NCBI RefSeq assembly: GCF_000236805.1
Contig: NZ_AGFX01000041.1
Span: forward strand, 248,001-312,000
Length of the DNA: 64,000 nucleotides
Direction of reading: 5' to 3'
Origin: Paenibacillus peoriae KCTC 3763
Lineage (GTDB): Bacteria > Bacillota > Bacilli > Paenibacillales > Paenibacillaceae
In this document: positions 43,887 through 51,811 of the stretch, piece after piece
How the letters are laid out: each line of letters opens with the position of its first letter
How positions within the stretch are numbered: the first letter of the stretch is position 1
Translations under genes and position numbers: made by a program
Notes under the pieces: model-generated
Told to the model about the DNA's origin: nothing
The model's database searches: none
Seen by the model: the letters and a program-made list of their open reading frames with translations, nothing else

Positions 43887-45050
43887 TCATTTCAATACAA
43901 GATTTTCTATAACCTGAACGGCATTTCTTACGCCTCCGAGACTTAACAACTTTTCTCCGGCTATATTAGCATTATTAGCAAATATGGGATTCTCATTAAA
44001 ATCATCAACGATTCTTCTTATTGTTTCATAGTTGAAATCATGTGCTTCAAGCAATACACCTGCGTTTAACTTGGCTACTGAAGAGGCGTTGTACCGCCGT
44101 TCAAACACACCGCCAGGACATACGATTTGAGGTACTCCATAGATCAAGCCAGTCATAATACTATTTTGCCCACCATGATTTATATAAACTCTAGCTTCCG
44201 GCATAAGCTTGCTAAAATCAAATTTTTTGCCAACAATGATGTTGTTTTTCTCAAAGGGTTTTACTAGCTCTGATGCAATATATACTTCATAGTCAGATCC
44301 TTCAAAAGCTTTAGTTAACTCTTTTATAACCTGCTTTGGTGAAATCACACCATTCCCCATATAGGCTATGATTTTATTCTTTTCGGTTTTAGCGTCTGTA
44401 CCCTCTGGTGCGGAAAGAGGCCCCACAAAAGCTATATCCTCCTCACCCACAGGTTCCAACTCATAAGAACTCGGAATAATCTTTACATCTGCCCAATCGA
44501 AGATTTCTAAAACCGATTCCACTTTATTTAAGCCATTGTCTTTCAAGTACTTATTAACGCCCTTACTATATTCAGGGTTGGAAGCAAAGCTTTTTTGAAC
44601 TGGATAACTGAATCCCGTGGCAATTTTCACCTTTTCCAACCGGGCGGCGACAATAGCTGATATTCTAAATTCTGAATACATAACGTCGGGTTTAAATTCT
44701 TGAATTGCTTTTCTAATGGAAGACACATCTTTTAGAAAATATCGTCTATTGATGGCTCCTATAAAATGTAAAACATCTTCAAAGCTGTTAGCTTTCTTTT
44801 TGGGCTGAATTCCCAATGATTGAAATATTTTTAACATACTCTTGCCGATAAATACAGGTGTCCCTAAGAGTGAAGGAACAGGCGCATAATAATTTTTCAC
44901 TTTATGAATACTATGATAATTTGCATCTTCTGGCGCGCATAATGCTACTTCATGGCCTCTTTTGATACATTCGTTTGCTAATAAGGTTGTTCTTGAAAAA
45001 GGTCCTTTTGTTTCTACCATAGCTGACATGGGTGAAATTAGAACTTTCAT
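43887..45050 (-). CDS. GT1-family (MGT-like) glycosyltransferase
   Basis: A 387-residue GT-B protein. N-terminal KVLISPMSAMVETKGPFSRT and LANECIKRGHEVALCAPED; C-terminal sugar-nucleotide site VYINHGGQNSIMTGLIYGVP followed by CPGGVFERRYNASSVAKLNA. This is the macrolide/flavonoid-type glycosyltransferase layout, though the usual D-Q near the end of the donor motif is E-R. GGAGAG precedes the ATG. It lies 57 bases after a double-HTH TetR regulator gene, so the pair may detoxify a small molecule sensed by the regulator. Confidence 0.85.
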   Translation of the reverse strand: MKVLISPMSAMVETKGPFSRTTLLANECIKRGHEVALCAPEDANYHSIHKVKNYYAPVPSLLGTPVFIGKSMLKIFQSLGIQPKKKANSFEDVLHFIGAINRRYFLKDVSSIRKAIQEFKPDVMYSEFRISAIVAARLEKVKIATGFSYPVQKSFASNPEYSKGVNKYLKDNGLNKVESVLEIFDWADVKIIPSSYELEPVGEEDIAFVGPLSAPEGTDAKTEKNKIIAYMGNGVISPKQVIKELTKAFEGSDYEVYIASELVKPFEKNNIIVGKKFDFSKLMPEARVYINHGGQNSIMTGLIYGVPQIVCPGGVFERRYNASSVAKLNAGVLLEAHDFNYETIRRIVDDFNENPIFANNANIAGEKLLSLGGVRNAVQVIENLVLK

Positions 45051-45107
45051 AACACACTCTCCTTATCGGCTTGGAGTTACATACACATCAATGTCAGGAC
45101 GCTAGAG

Positions 45108-45887
45108 CTATGCTGTTGGTATGATGCCATGCTGAAAAACACGTATGGCGTGTTGAATAATGGCTTCATTCTCATATTTTCTATCTTTCATGGGAACCAT
45201 CTCCTGGAAAATCACAAACGACCAAATTGAACCAATAAACAGCCTAATCGAAAGGACAGGATCTATCTCGCTAGATACATGGGGCTTTAACATTTTGCCG
45301 ATCTGCTCGGAGGCTTTTTCGACGACTTCATGGTAAAACAGTTCCCCTATTTCCGGGAAGTTAGGCGTTTCTCCAATGATAATCCGCATAAGTTTGATTT
45401 TTCGCGGGTCTTCGAACACAGATAAAAACACCATTCCAATTTCAACTAGAAATTCCTCTATACTTGCCGTTTCTTGCTCCAGCTTTGTGAGCTTAAAAAG
45501 CAGCTGCATCTGTGAAGTTTCCCTGATCGTGGATATGAACAGTTCCTCTTTGTTTTTGAAATATTGATAAATAGCTCCTTTGGACATACCTATTTCATTG
45601 GTTATATCCTCAATGTTTGTACGACTGTACCCTTTTGTCCCAAAAACATTAAGAGCAGCCTCTATGATTTCCTTCCGCCGGATGTCCTGAGAGTAGGAAA
45701 CATCCTTCAAATCCAATCGGCCGATGTCCATGAGGATGTCATCCTTGCTTTTGTAATAGCGGTAAATTGTCCCCACAGCCACTTTTGCGCTTGTCGCAAT
45801 ATCCTGAACGGTCGTATCCCTGTAACCCTTCTTTATAATCAGCTCCTCTGCGACTTTTTTAATTTTTGCTTTAGTATTGTTCTTCAT
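45108..45887 (-). CDS. TetR-family regulator with two N-terminal HTH domains
   Basis: Residues about 5-53 (KKGYRDTTVQDIATSAKVAV, GTIYRYYKSKDDILMDI) and again about 69-117 (GTKGYSRTNIEDITNEIGMS, KGAIYQYFKNKEELF) are both complete TetR DNA-binding domains. A single ligand-binding region follows (to 259). Ordinary TetR proteins have one HTH and about 200 residues. GAGGAC lies nine bases before the ATG. It is upstream of, and cotranscribable with, the glycosyltransferase. Confidence 0.88.
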   Translation of the reverse strand: MKNNTKAKIKKVAEELIIKKGYRDTTVQDIATSAKVAVGTIYRYYKSKDDILMDIGRLDLKDVSYSQDIRRKEIIEAALNVFGTKGYSRTNIEDITNEIGMSKGAIYQYFKNKEELFISTIRETSQMQLLFKLTKLEQETASIEEFLVEIGMVFLSVFEDPRKIKLMRIIIGETPNFPEIGELFYHEVVEKASEQIGKMLKPHVSSEIDPVLSIRLFIGSIWSFVIFQEMVPMKDRKYENEAIIQHAIRVFQHGIIPTA

Positions 45888-46017
45888 ATGAACGACGTCC
45901 TCTTTTTATGAATATTTTCTGGATGGTTATTTATTATTCATTCACATTATAACGTTTTTTTTTCGTTATTCAATAGGCCCGAGTTACTACATATAACCAT
46001 TTCTTCAGCCAAACACA

Positions 46018-46051
46018 CTAAAAAGGCTAGACGGGTAATCCCATCTAACCT
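46018..46051 (-). terminator. terminator of receptor locus 1
   Basis: Minus strand AGGTTAGATGGG, four bases, CCCGTCTAGCCT, then TTTTT. It starts ten bases past the receptor stop and is visibly homologous to the terminator at 49614-49650. Confidence 0.8.
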
Positions 46052-46061
46052 CTTGATCAGC

Positions 46062-47435
46062 TTACTCTTCATCTTCGTTAACCACTTTAATCAGATTTCC
46101 GTAGACTGCCTTCGTATGAGCAGATGCATGTTCTTTAAAATGTGTAAACAACCTCATACATCTGATTGCTTGTATTTTATTATTAGCTTCAGCAGACCTT
46201 TCCAAACAACTGAACAAAAATGCGAAGCCGTCTGAAAACCTCCCCTTACGCAAAAGATAGATCGCCAATTCCCTTGAGAAATGAGTATATCGCTCCGTTG
46301 TGAATCGTTGAGTATACAACCCTTCCACTTTTTTCTGCTCCAGAAAAGAGACAATTTCTCCTTCAAATTGCTTTAAAATAATATCTACATCAAAATGGTA
46401 TCGGTTAGCCGCCTCAAGGATAATATCAAGTGCAGGAAGAACTTCATCTTTTCTTGAAGAAATATAATTTACATAATTGGGAAGAACGCTCTTATCGCCA
46501 GAAAGAAGCTTAGTTAAAAACGTATTCACTACTGCCCAGTCTTCATATTGCCTCTTCCACTTCAAAGCAGTTTCATCCGTAGCATTCACCCAACTCAAAT
46601 CGGCGTAAGCATAAGTGTGCTGAAGTGCTTGCTCGTAGTCTTTCCTCCCTTGACAAGCTTCTGCACGAAGTAAATGGGAGAATGCCCAATAAGCAAACAA
46701 AGGAAAATTGGGTTTCTTCGAATTGTCTTTGTTCACATGGTGTCGCTGCTGCTCCAGTTTGTATTGAATTTTAGCCTTGTCTCCCATAGCTTTAGCGAAC
46801 AGTTCTAATTTATCCCATTTTCGTAACGAACGGTATGTATTCGCCAAATCTTTTAACGCCTCTAACTGATCTATCTCATCTAACCGTTCAACGTAGGGCT
46901 CAAATTGAACAGCTGCATCATAGTTTTTCTCTTGATCGTCTCCAATACGAATCGTAAACAATCGATACTGGCAAACTGCCAATCGCTCTGAATGTTGATG
47001 CTTTTCACTCTCAGCCACATTTTCATAAAGGAACGCCGCTGCTTCCTTGTGACCATCTCTGTAAATATGCTCGGCCATTTCGAAGAGCAACGAAGGATAG
47101 ATTGGATTATCCAGCAACAGAAATACAACGCGCTGCAAGCAATCAAGTCGGTCATGCTCCACGCATCCGTATAAAAAAGGGCTGATTCTTCGCCAGTTCA
47201 GCGGCTCTTCCTCAATACATTCTTCAATGTAACGTTCATAAAAATAGTCTGGCGGTAATTCCATCCCCGCAGTAATGCGATCCAATTGGTTAACGGATAA
47301 AATACGATTTCCAGTAACAATACTGCTAACCGTGCCTACATTTAAACCAATGATGTGTCCAAACTCGGTCATACTCAAACCTTTTTGTTTTAGATATTGT
47401 TCTAATTCTCCTCTAATCGTAAGTGTGATTTTCAT
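46062..47435 (-). CDS. HTH-TPR peptide-receptor-like regulator, copy 1 (AloR-like)
   Basis: 457 residues. An XRE helix-turn-helix occupies about residues 10-65 (LSMTEFGHIIGLNVGTVSSI, VTGNRILSVNQLD), and the rest is a helical TPR-like array (AAAFLYENVAESEKHQHSER, LEALKDLANTYRSLRKWDKL). Length and layout fit RRNPP-type quorum-sensing receptors; I recall a large such family, AloR, in P. polymyxa. It is paralogous to 49803-51176 over its full length. Its stop runs straight into a terminator, with no credible propeptide gene. It is divergent from a secreted-protein gene. Confidence 0.8.
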   Translation of the reverse strand: MKITLTIRGELEQYLKQKGLSMTEFGHIIGLNVGTVSSIVTGNRILSVNQLDRITAGMELPPDYFYERYIEECIEEEPLNWRRISPFLYGCVEHDRLDCLQRVVFLLLDNPIYPSLLFEMAEHIYRDGHKEAAAFLYENVAESEKHQHSERLAVCQYRLFTIRIGDDQEKNYDAAVQFEPYVERLDEIDQLEALKDLANTYRSLRKWDKLELFAKAMGDKAKIQYKLEQQRHHVNKDNSKKPNFPLFAYWAFSHLLRAEACQGRKDYEQALQHTYAYADLSWVNATDETALKWKRQYEDWAVVNTFLTKLLSGDKSVLPNYVNYISSRKDEVLPALDIILEAANRYHFDVDIILKQFEGEIVSFLEQKKVEGLYTQRFTTERYTHFSRELAIYLLRKGRFSDGFAFLFSCLERSAEANNKIQAIRCMRLFTHFKEHASAHTKAVYGNLIKVVNEDEE

Positions 47436-47500
47436 GAATAAACCACCCTTTCAACGTAGACTCGCCATATGTAGTTGAATAAATCATTTTATCACCCATA

Positions 47501-47561
47501 ATTGTACCATCTTTTGGAACAAAGCTATATACCTTTCAGTTGTTTACTTTAGATACCTTTC
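47501..47561 (-). promoter_or_regulatory. conserved promoter/operator of receptor 1
   Basis: An extended -10 (TGGTACAAT, 47501-47509 on the minus strand) lies beside GTTCCAAAAGA. ATACCTTTC occurs at 47529 and 47553, 24 bases apart. The same arrangement is found before receptor 2 at 51271-51331. Confidence 0.6.
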
Positions 47562-47662
47562 GGGGCTATAGGCCCTTCTATTTTTTCAAACTGAAACATT
47601 TTTCCAATATAGACCGTCTATAAAGCAAATAGGTAAAGTCAAGAAAGGGGGTGGCTCTTATT

Positions 47663-48109
47663 ATGCGGAAAAGTAGCATCTTATTTTTGACTATCGTCCT
47701 GTTGTTAATAACCACTTACAGCTCTAACGCAGAAAAAGAAGCTTTTGCTCAAAGCGCGAAAGAGCATGATACACTAATCGTTTATAAACTACAAAAGGGC
47801 ACCCCTCTACAACAGCTAACTAAAAAAGATATACTTGCTACATTCAAAGATAAAACTGACACCAAGATTTTTATCAATGCATTGAATACATCAGAAAAAA
47901 TATCAGGTATTGTTAATACAGCTTCTCCAAATTACGAACTTACTTTCCAAAAGGATGAAACTGAAGAATCTTATTGTTTATGGATTAACCCCAACGATTC
48001 GACCAGCAATGCTATGTATATAAATAAGAAAGATCCCTATACTGCATATAAGCTATCAGTCAACTCCACAAATTCAATAAAAAAATTACTCGTGAAAACT
48101 AAAAATTAA
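47663..48109 (+). CDS. secreted protein of unknown function
   Basis: 148 residues with a clear signal peptide (RKSSILFLTIVLLLITTYSS-NA) and then a mature part rich in Lys, Thr and Asn (LIVYKLQKGTPLQQLTKKDI, YELTFQKDETEESYCLWIN). One cysteine only. The ATG at 47663 has AAAGGGGGTGG upstream. It is divergent from receptor 1 and shares its control region. No family recognised. Confidence 0.65.
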   Translation: MRKSSILFLTIVLLLITTYSSNAEKEAFAQSAKEHDTLIVYKLQKGTPLQQLTKKDILATFKDKTDTKIFINALNTSEKISGIVNTASPNYELTFQKDETEESYCLWINPNDSTSNAMYINKKDPYTAYKLSVNSTNSIKKLLVKTKN

Positions 48110-48111
48110 CT

Positions 48112-48155
48112 AAAAAGGCCTGTTTTTTGGTTTCATTCAAAAAACAGGCCTTTTT
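48112..48155. terminator. bidirectional terminator
   Basis: AAAAAGGCCTGTTTTTT and its exact complement, ten bases apart, between two convergent genes. Confidence 0.92.
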
Positions 48156-48160
48156 AAATT

Positions 48161-48781
48161 TTATTTCAAACCATATTTCTCCAAAACGGATTCTCTAAAT
48201 TGTTCTTTGGAGTCTTGTTTATCCACCGAAGAACTGGGAGATTGAGATGATGGCTCAATCGCAAACTTGCCAAGATCCATATTGATTACACTATACTGCC
48301 CTTGTGTATTTTTTTTGAGAAAAATAATATTTTTTTCATTTTGCTTCAATTCAGTATAATCCTCATAGGCTATTTTTTTCTTGCCTCCAGCATCATCAAT
48401 ATAAGAAATCGGTTCCACGATAGACAGAGGCTCTTCTACGTTTAATGCTGTGCCTTCGGGTGATTTAATTACTTTATCAATTTTTATATTCGTAAGTGTA
48501 TAAAAGTCTTGTATCGTACCATCCTCAAAGCTTGTAACGATATGTTGTCGATCATCAAACTCCTGCAAAGGAGTCCCTATCACAATAAGCTCTGCATTGG
48601 AGTCCAATTCGCTTACAGTTTTATAATCAATATAAGAAGCTTCCAGCGAAATTTTGGGAGTATTCATCTCTGAGAAATTCGGAGAAGCGTTCGTAGATGT
48701 AAAAAAGAGACTCCCTGAAGCAATGAATGCCCCTATCGCCAAAACAGAAATACCCAGCTTTATTTTTTTATTAAAAGTCAT
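48161..48781 (-). CDS. secreted or membrane-anchored protein of unknown function
   Basis: 206 residues. An N-terminal hydrophobic segment (KLGISVLAIGAFIASGSLFF) is followed by a mature part with IDYKTVSELDSNAELIVIGT, a VDKVIKSPEG-like strand (IDKVIKSPEGTALNVEEPLS) and KNIIFLKKNTQGQYSVI. Similar beta-rich domains occur in Bacillus exported proteins without known role. AAAGGGG lies seven bases before the ATG. It follows the metalloprotease gene by 36 bases and is probably in its operon, so it could be a partner or inhibitor (inference). Confidence 0.65.
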   Translation of the reverse strand: MTFNKKIKLGISVLAIGAFIASGSLFFTSTNASPNFSEMNTPKISLEASYIDYKTVSELDSNAELIVIGTPLQEFDDRQHIVTSFEDGTIQDFYTLTNIKIDKVIKSPEGTALNVEEPLSIVEPISYIDDAGGKKKIAYEDYTELKQNEKNIIFLKKNTQGQYSVINMDLGKFAIEPSSQSPSSSVDKQDSKEQFRESVLEKYGLK

Positions 48782-48817
48782 AACAGTACCCCTTTCCCAA
48801 ATTAGTTATTATGCTAA

Positions 48818-49387
48818 TTAGTTTCCCCACTTAGCAATTAAGGATTGCTTGTCATATGCCTGAACACCGATAGACTGAATACCTTGTTTCATGACAGAGC
48901 TACTAGAGGTTGATGGATGTGCTTGAGATAACGTATGGCCAACCTCATGAGTTGCGTTGGAGGTTTTTTGCACGGAGTTCATACCGTAAGCCTGCATCTG
49001 ATTGTGATAAATCACCACCGTGGCATATGCCCATTTATCGCTTACACCCGCTACACCACCAGATGTTTTATACGGAGTTGTCAATCCCAATAAACCGGAA
49101 GTGGCTGTAGAACCGACATAATATCTGTCTGGGTTCCCACTCGTCGATGTCGTTTTACCAATGTTTACTGATCCAGACGCAGCGTTCCAATCAGAACGGG
49201 CGATGTCATAGGCACCGGTATAGCCATTTTTAGAAACCGAGGAATCATAATATGCACTAAAATTGGCTGAGCTTCTCCCTCCAGTAAAGCTAGTTGCAAA
49301 AGAAGTGGAACTAATAGAAATCACGGCAAAAGATAATATTCCGACCATGGAAAAAATTTTTTTCTTGGAAGCCAATAGTTTTTTCAA
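48818..49387 (-). CDS. secreted matrixin-like zinc metalloprotease
   Basis: 189 residues with a signal peptide (KKKIFSMVGILSFAVISISS) and a small protease domain. ATHEVGHTLSQAHPS is the extended zinc motif HExxHxxxxxH, and the following SSSVMKQGIQ supplies the Met-turn. No propeptide or extra domain is visible. The TTG at 49387 with AAAGGGGTG upstream is preferred to the upstream ATG, which has no SD. It lies between the two receptor loci. Confidence 0.8.
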   Translation of the reverse strand: MKKLLASKKKIFSMVGILSFAVISISSTSFATSFTGGRSSANFSAYYDSSVSKNGYTGAYDIARSDWNAASGSVNIGKTTSTSGNPDRYYVGSTATSGLLGLTTPYKTSGGVAGVSDKWAYATVVIYHNQMQAYGMNSVQKTSNATHEVGHTLSQAHPSTSSSSVMKQGIQSIGVQAYDKQSLIAKWGN

Positions 49388-49613
49388 GATTAGCACCCCT
49401 TTTAGGAAATTTGGAAATCTTATAATCACTCCTGATGAAATAGACTTCTCGCTGGAATATCATTCCTATACCAATATACCGATTATTTTTCTTTTTCTCT
49501 ACATTAAAAACAATATATTCCATAATGTGACATGAATTTGGTTCTTTACTCCTAAACTTACTCTATGTATCCGCAGCAGCCTTATGGTGCATGTACAATA
49601 AAACAGGCGATAT

Positions 49614-49650
49614 AAAAAAGAGGACCAGACGGATCATACCATCTTGCCCT
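49614..49650 (-). terminator. terminator of receptor locus 2
   Basis: Minus strand AGGGCAAGATGG, six bases, CCGTCTGGTCCT, then TTTTTT. Homologous in sequence to the receptor-1 terminator. Confidence 0.75.
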
Positions 49651-49687
49651 TTCACTAATTATATCATCTTATCTCTAAACGAAATGA

Positions 49688-49813
49688 TTACATCTCGCCA
49701 TGGTGAGTAGTATAATGGCTGGACCCTTGATTATAAAAATATAAAGGCGTAGTCACTATCGCTGCTACCATAAAGCTGCTTGCTAAAAAGGTTAAAAATA
49801 TTTTACGTTTCAT
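49688..49813 (-). CDS. 41-residue secreted propeptide (Phr/AloP-like)
   Basis: ATG lies inside the last codons of receptor 2 (11-base overlap). The product is MKRKIFLTFLASSFMVAAIV, then TTPLYFYNQGSSHYTTHHGEM: a positively charged start, a hydrophobic export segment and a small polar tail. Receptor-overlapping export-signal peptides of about 40 residues are the hallmark of Rap-Phr and similar quorum-sensing pairs. The mature signal would be a few residues from the tail; which ones cannot be told. A homologous terminator follows. Confidence 0.72.
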   Translation of the reverse strand: MKRKIFLTFLASSFMVAAIVTTPLYFYNQGSSHYTTHHGEM

Positions 49814-51176
49814 CCTTATCCACCTCGTGCATTAAATTTCTGTACGCTGTCTTCGTCTCAGGTGGTGCATACTCCTGATAAAACTCATACAGCCTCATAC
49901 ATTTAATTATATACGATTTATTATTGGTGGATGCAGATTTTTCCAAACAGTTTAATAAAAATTGAAAGCCATCAGAATATCTTCCTTTGGTCAAATAGTA
50001 AACTGCTAATTCCTTTGAAAAATGCATGAAGCGTTCTGTTATAAAGCGTTGAGTATAAAAGCTCTCAACCTTCTGTTCCTCCAGATAGAATGAAATATTC
50101 GCCTCGAATTGCTTTAAAATATCATCCACATCAAAATGGTATCGGTTAGCCGCCTTAAGGATATTATCAAGCGCAGGAAGAACCTCGTCTTTTCTTGAAG
50201 AGATATAAGCTACGTAATCGGGAAGAACACTCTTATCGCCAGAAAGAAGCTTATTTACGTACGTGTTTACTACCGCCCAGTCTTCATATTTGTTTTTCCA
50301 TTCCAAAGTTTCTTCATCTGTATCCGTAACCCAACTTAAATTAGTATACTTTCTAATATGCTGAAGTGCCTTCTCATAATCTTTTCTCTCATCACAGGCT
50401 TGTGCTCGAAGTAAATGCGAGAATGCCCAATACGCAAACAAGGGAAAGTTGGGTTTCTTCGAATTCTCTTTTTTCCCATGATGCCGTTGTTGCTTCAGTT
50501 TATATTGAATTTTGGCCTTATCTCCCAGAGCTTTAGCGAATAATTCTACTTTGTCCCATTTTCGTAACGAACGATATGTATTCGCCAAATCCTTTAACGC
50601 CTCTAGCTGATCTATCTCATCTAACCGTTCAACATATATTTCAAATTGAACTGCCGCTTCATAGTTCTTCTCCTGATTGTCTCCTTGCCTCGTTTGGAAC
50701 AGGCGGTACTGACACATCGCCAATCGTTCTGAGTATTGCTTCTTCTCACTTACAGCCACATTTTCATAAAGTATAGCCGCCGCCTGGTACATCTTCTCAT
50801 GAAATAGTTCTTCCGCAAGCTCAAATAAGGATTCTGAATAACCCAGTTTATCCATCAATAGATTTACAACTTGGTGAATAGAGTCCAATTTATTTAATTT
50901 TGCACAATTATGTAAGAAAGGACTCATTCGACGCCAATTCGGGTTAGCCTCTGCTAAATATTCAGACACATAACGTTCGTAGTAATAGCCGACAGGACGC
51001 CCCATCGCTTTCGTAATTCGATCCAGCTGATCCACTGAAAGAGTACGATTCCCATTAATAACACTACTCATGGTTCCCGGATTCATTCCTGCTTCTCTCG
51101 CTAGGTCGCTTAGAATTAAATCATGATCTTTCATATGCTTCGTTATCTCTGTGAGTATCGTGGTTGTATTGGACAA
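49803..51176 (-). CDS. HTH-TPR peptide-receptor-like regulator, copy 2 (AloR-like)
   Basis: 457 residues, the same length as copy 1 and alike throughout. HTH at about residues 15-70 (LSDLAREAGMNPGTMSSVIN, GNRTLSVDQLDRITKAMG); the TPR-like remainder includes AAAILYENVAVSEKKQYSER and LEALKDLANTYRSLRKWDKV. The C-terminal third differs more between the copies, as expected if they bind different peptides. It overlaps a propeptide gene. Activation of nearby secreted genes or self-regulation is inferred. Confidence 0.82.
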   Translation of the reverse strand: MSNTTTILTEITKHMKDHDLILSDLAREAGMNPGTMSSVINGNRTLSVDQLDRITKAMGRPVGYYYERYVSEYLAEANPNWRRMSPFLHNCAKLNKLDSIHQVVNLLMDKLGYSESLFELAEELFHEKMYQAAAILYENVAVSEKKQYSERLAMCQYRLFQTRQGDNQEKNYEAAVQFEIYVERLDEIDQLEALKDLANTYRSLRKWDKVELFAKALGDKAKIQYKLKQQRHHGKKENSKKPNFPLFAYWAFSHLLRAQACDERKDYEKALQHIRKYTNLSWVTDTDEETLEWKNKYEDWAVVNTYVNKLLSGDKSVLPDYVAYISSRKDEVLPALDNILKAANRYHFDVDDILKQFEANISFYLEEQKVESFYTQRFITERFMHFSKELAVYYLTKGRYSDGFQFLLNCLEKSASTNNKSYIIKCMRLYEFYQEYAPPETKTAYRNLMHEVDKDET

Positions 51177-51270
51177 ATTTAACCACCCCTTATCAGGAAC
51201 TTGTTAGGATAATCAACATTTAAAGCGGACTATATTGCAATCTGATGATTGTATAGCCTTTCCGCAATCC

Positions 51271-51331
51271 ATTGTACCATCTTCTGGAACATTATCATAT
51301 ACCTTTCAGATACTTACTTAAGCTCCCTTTT
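51271..51331 (-). promoter_or_regulatory. conserved promoter/operator of receptor 2
   Basis: Extended -10 TGGTACAAT at 51271-51279 (minus strand), TGTTCCAGAAGA next to it, and ATACCTTTC at 51299 with a weaker copy CTCCCTTTT 24 bases on at 51323. Confidence 0.6.
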
Positions 51332-51363
51332 GGTAAGGTTTACATAGAAATTTGCACGTGTCA

Positions 51364-51582
51364 CTAATTGCCTACTATCTCCCCTCTTTTTAAATACTCC
51401 TCAACAAGCTGGAACATTTCTGTGATTTTTCTAGACACTTCTGGGACATCATCAACTGGCAGACCAATCTCGCTTATGCGAAACAGGGAGTTCAGGCTTG
51501 CTCTGAAACCATTCAAATATTCATCCGATTCCTCCAATAATTGATGCATTCTTAAAATGATGACTGCATCCTTCGAGCTCAC
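51364..51582 (-). CDS. 72-residue small protein, coupled to a membrane peptide
   Basis: GTG start overlapping the stop of the preceding 34-residue gene (GTGA), without its own good SD, so translation is probably coupled. The protein is helical and acidic (MSSKDAVIILRMHQLLEESD, ITEMFQLVEEYLKRGEIVGN). No family recognised. It lies 190 bases in front of receptor 2 on the same strand. Confidence 0.6.
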   Translation of the reverse strand: MSSKDAVIILRMHQLLEESDEYLNGFRASLNSLFRISEIGLPVDDVPEVSRKITEMFQLVEEYLKRGEIVGN

Positions 51583-51683
51583 CGAAGACGCTTAATCAAG
51601 GAAATTACTCCCCAGATGAACAACGTCAAGATCACGCCAACGATTACAATTGTAATCAAAATTGAAGTCCAATTTAAATGCAT
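51579..51683 (-). CDS. 34-residue single-pass membrane peptide
   Basis: MHLNWTSILITIVIVGVILT, LFIWGVISLIKRLR: one membrane helix with a basic tail. AGGGGG lies upstream of the ATG. Too small for most annotation pipelines. The four-base overlap with the next gene suggests the two work together. Toxin-like or leader-like roles are possible, but nothing in sequence decides. Confidence 0.6.
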   Translation of the reverse strand: MHLNWTSILITIVIVGVILTLFIWGVISLIKRLR

Positions 51684-51749
51684 CCAGTATCCCCCCTCTT
51701 CCTTACCTCTCTAGTTTAACGCACGTTTACTTCAACTGCACTCAATTCA

Positions 51750-51794
51750 TAAAAAGGCTGCTCCCTCTCGGAAAACCCGCTTGGGAACAGCCTT
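51750..51794 (-). terminator. terminator after the iron permease gene
   Basis: Minus strand AAGGCTGTTCCC and GGGAGCAGCCTT followed by TTTT, 18 bases past the stop. Confidence 0.8.
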
Positions 51795-51811
51795 ATCAAG
51801 TACAGCTTCCA

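Noticed and set aside
46020-46075. A 41-codon frame (MKSKLIKRLDGITRLAF...) overlapping the end of receptor 1, at the position of the propeptide gene in locus 2
   Set aside because: It lacks an export-type hydrophobic segment and its first codons are exactly the terminator stem, so the hairpin explains the sequence better.
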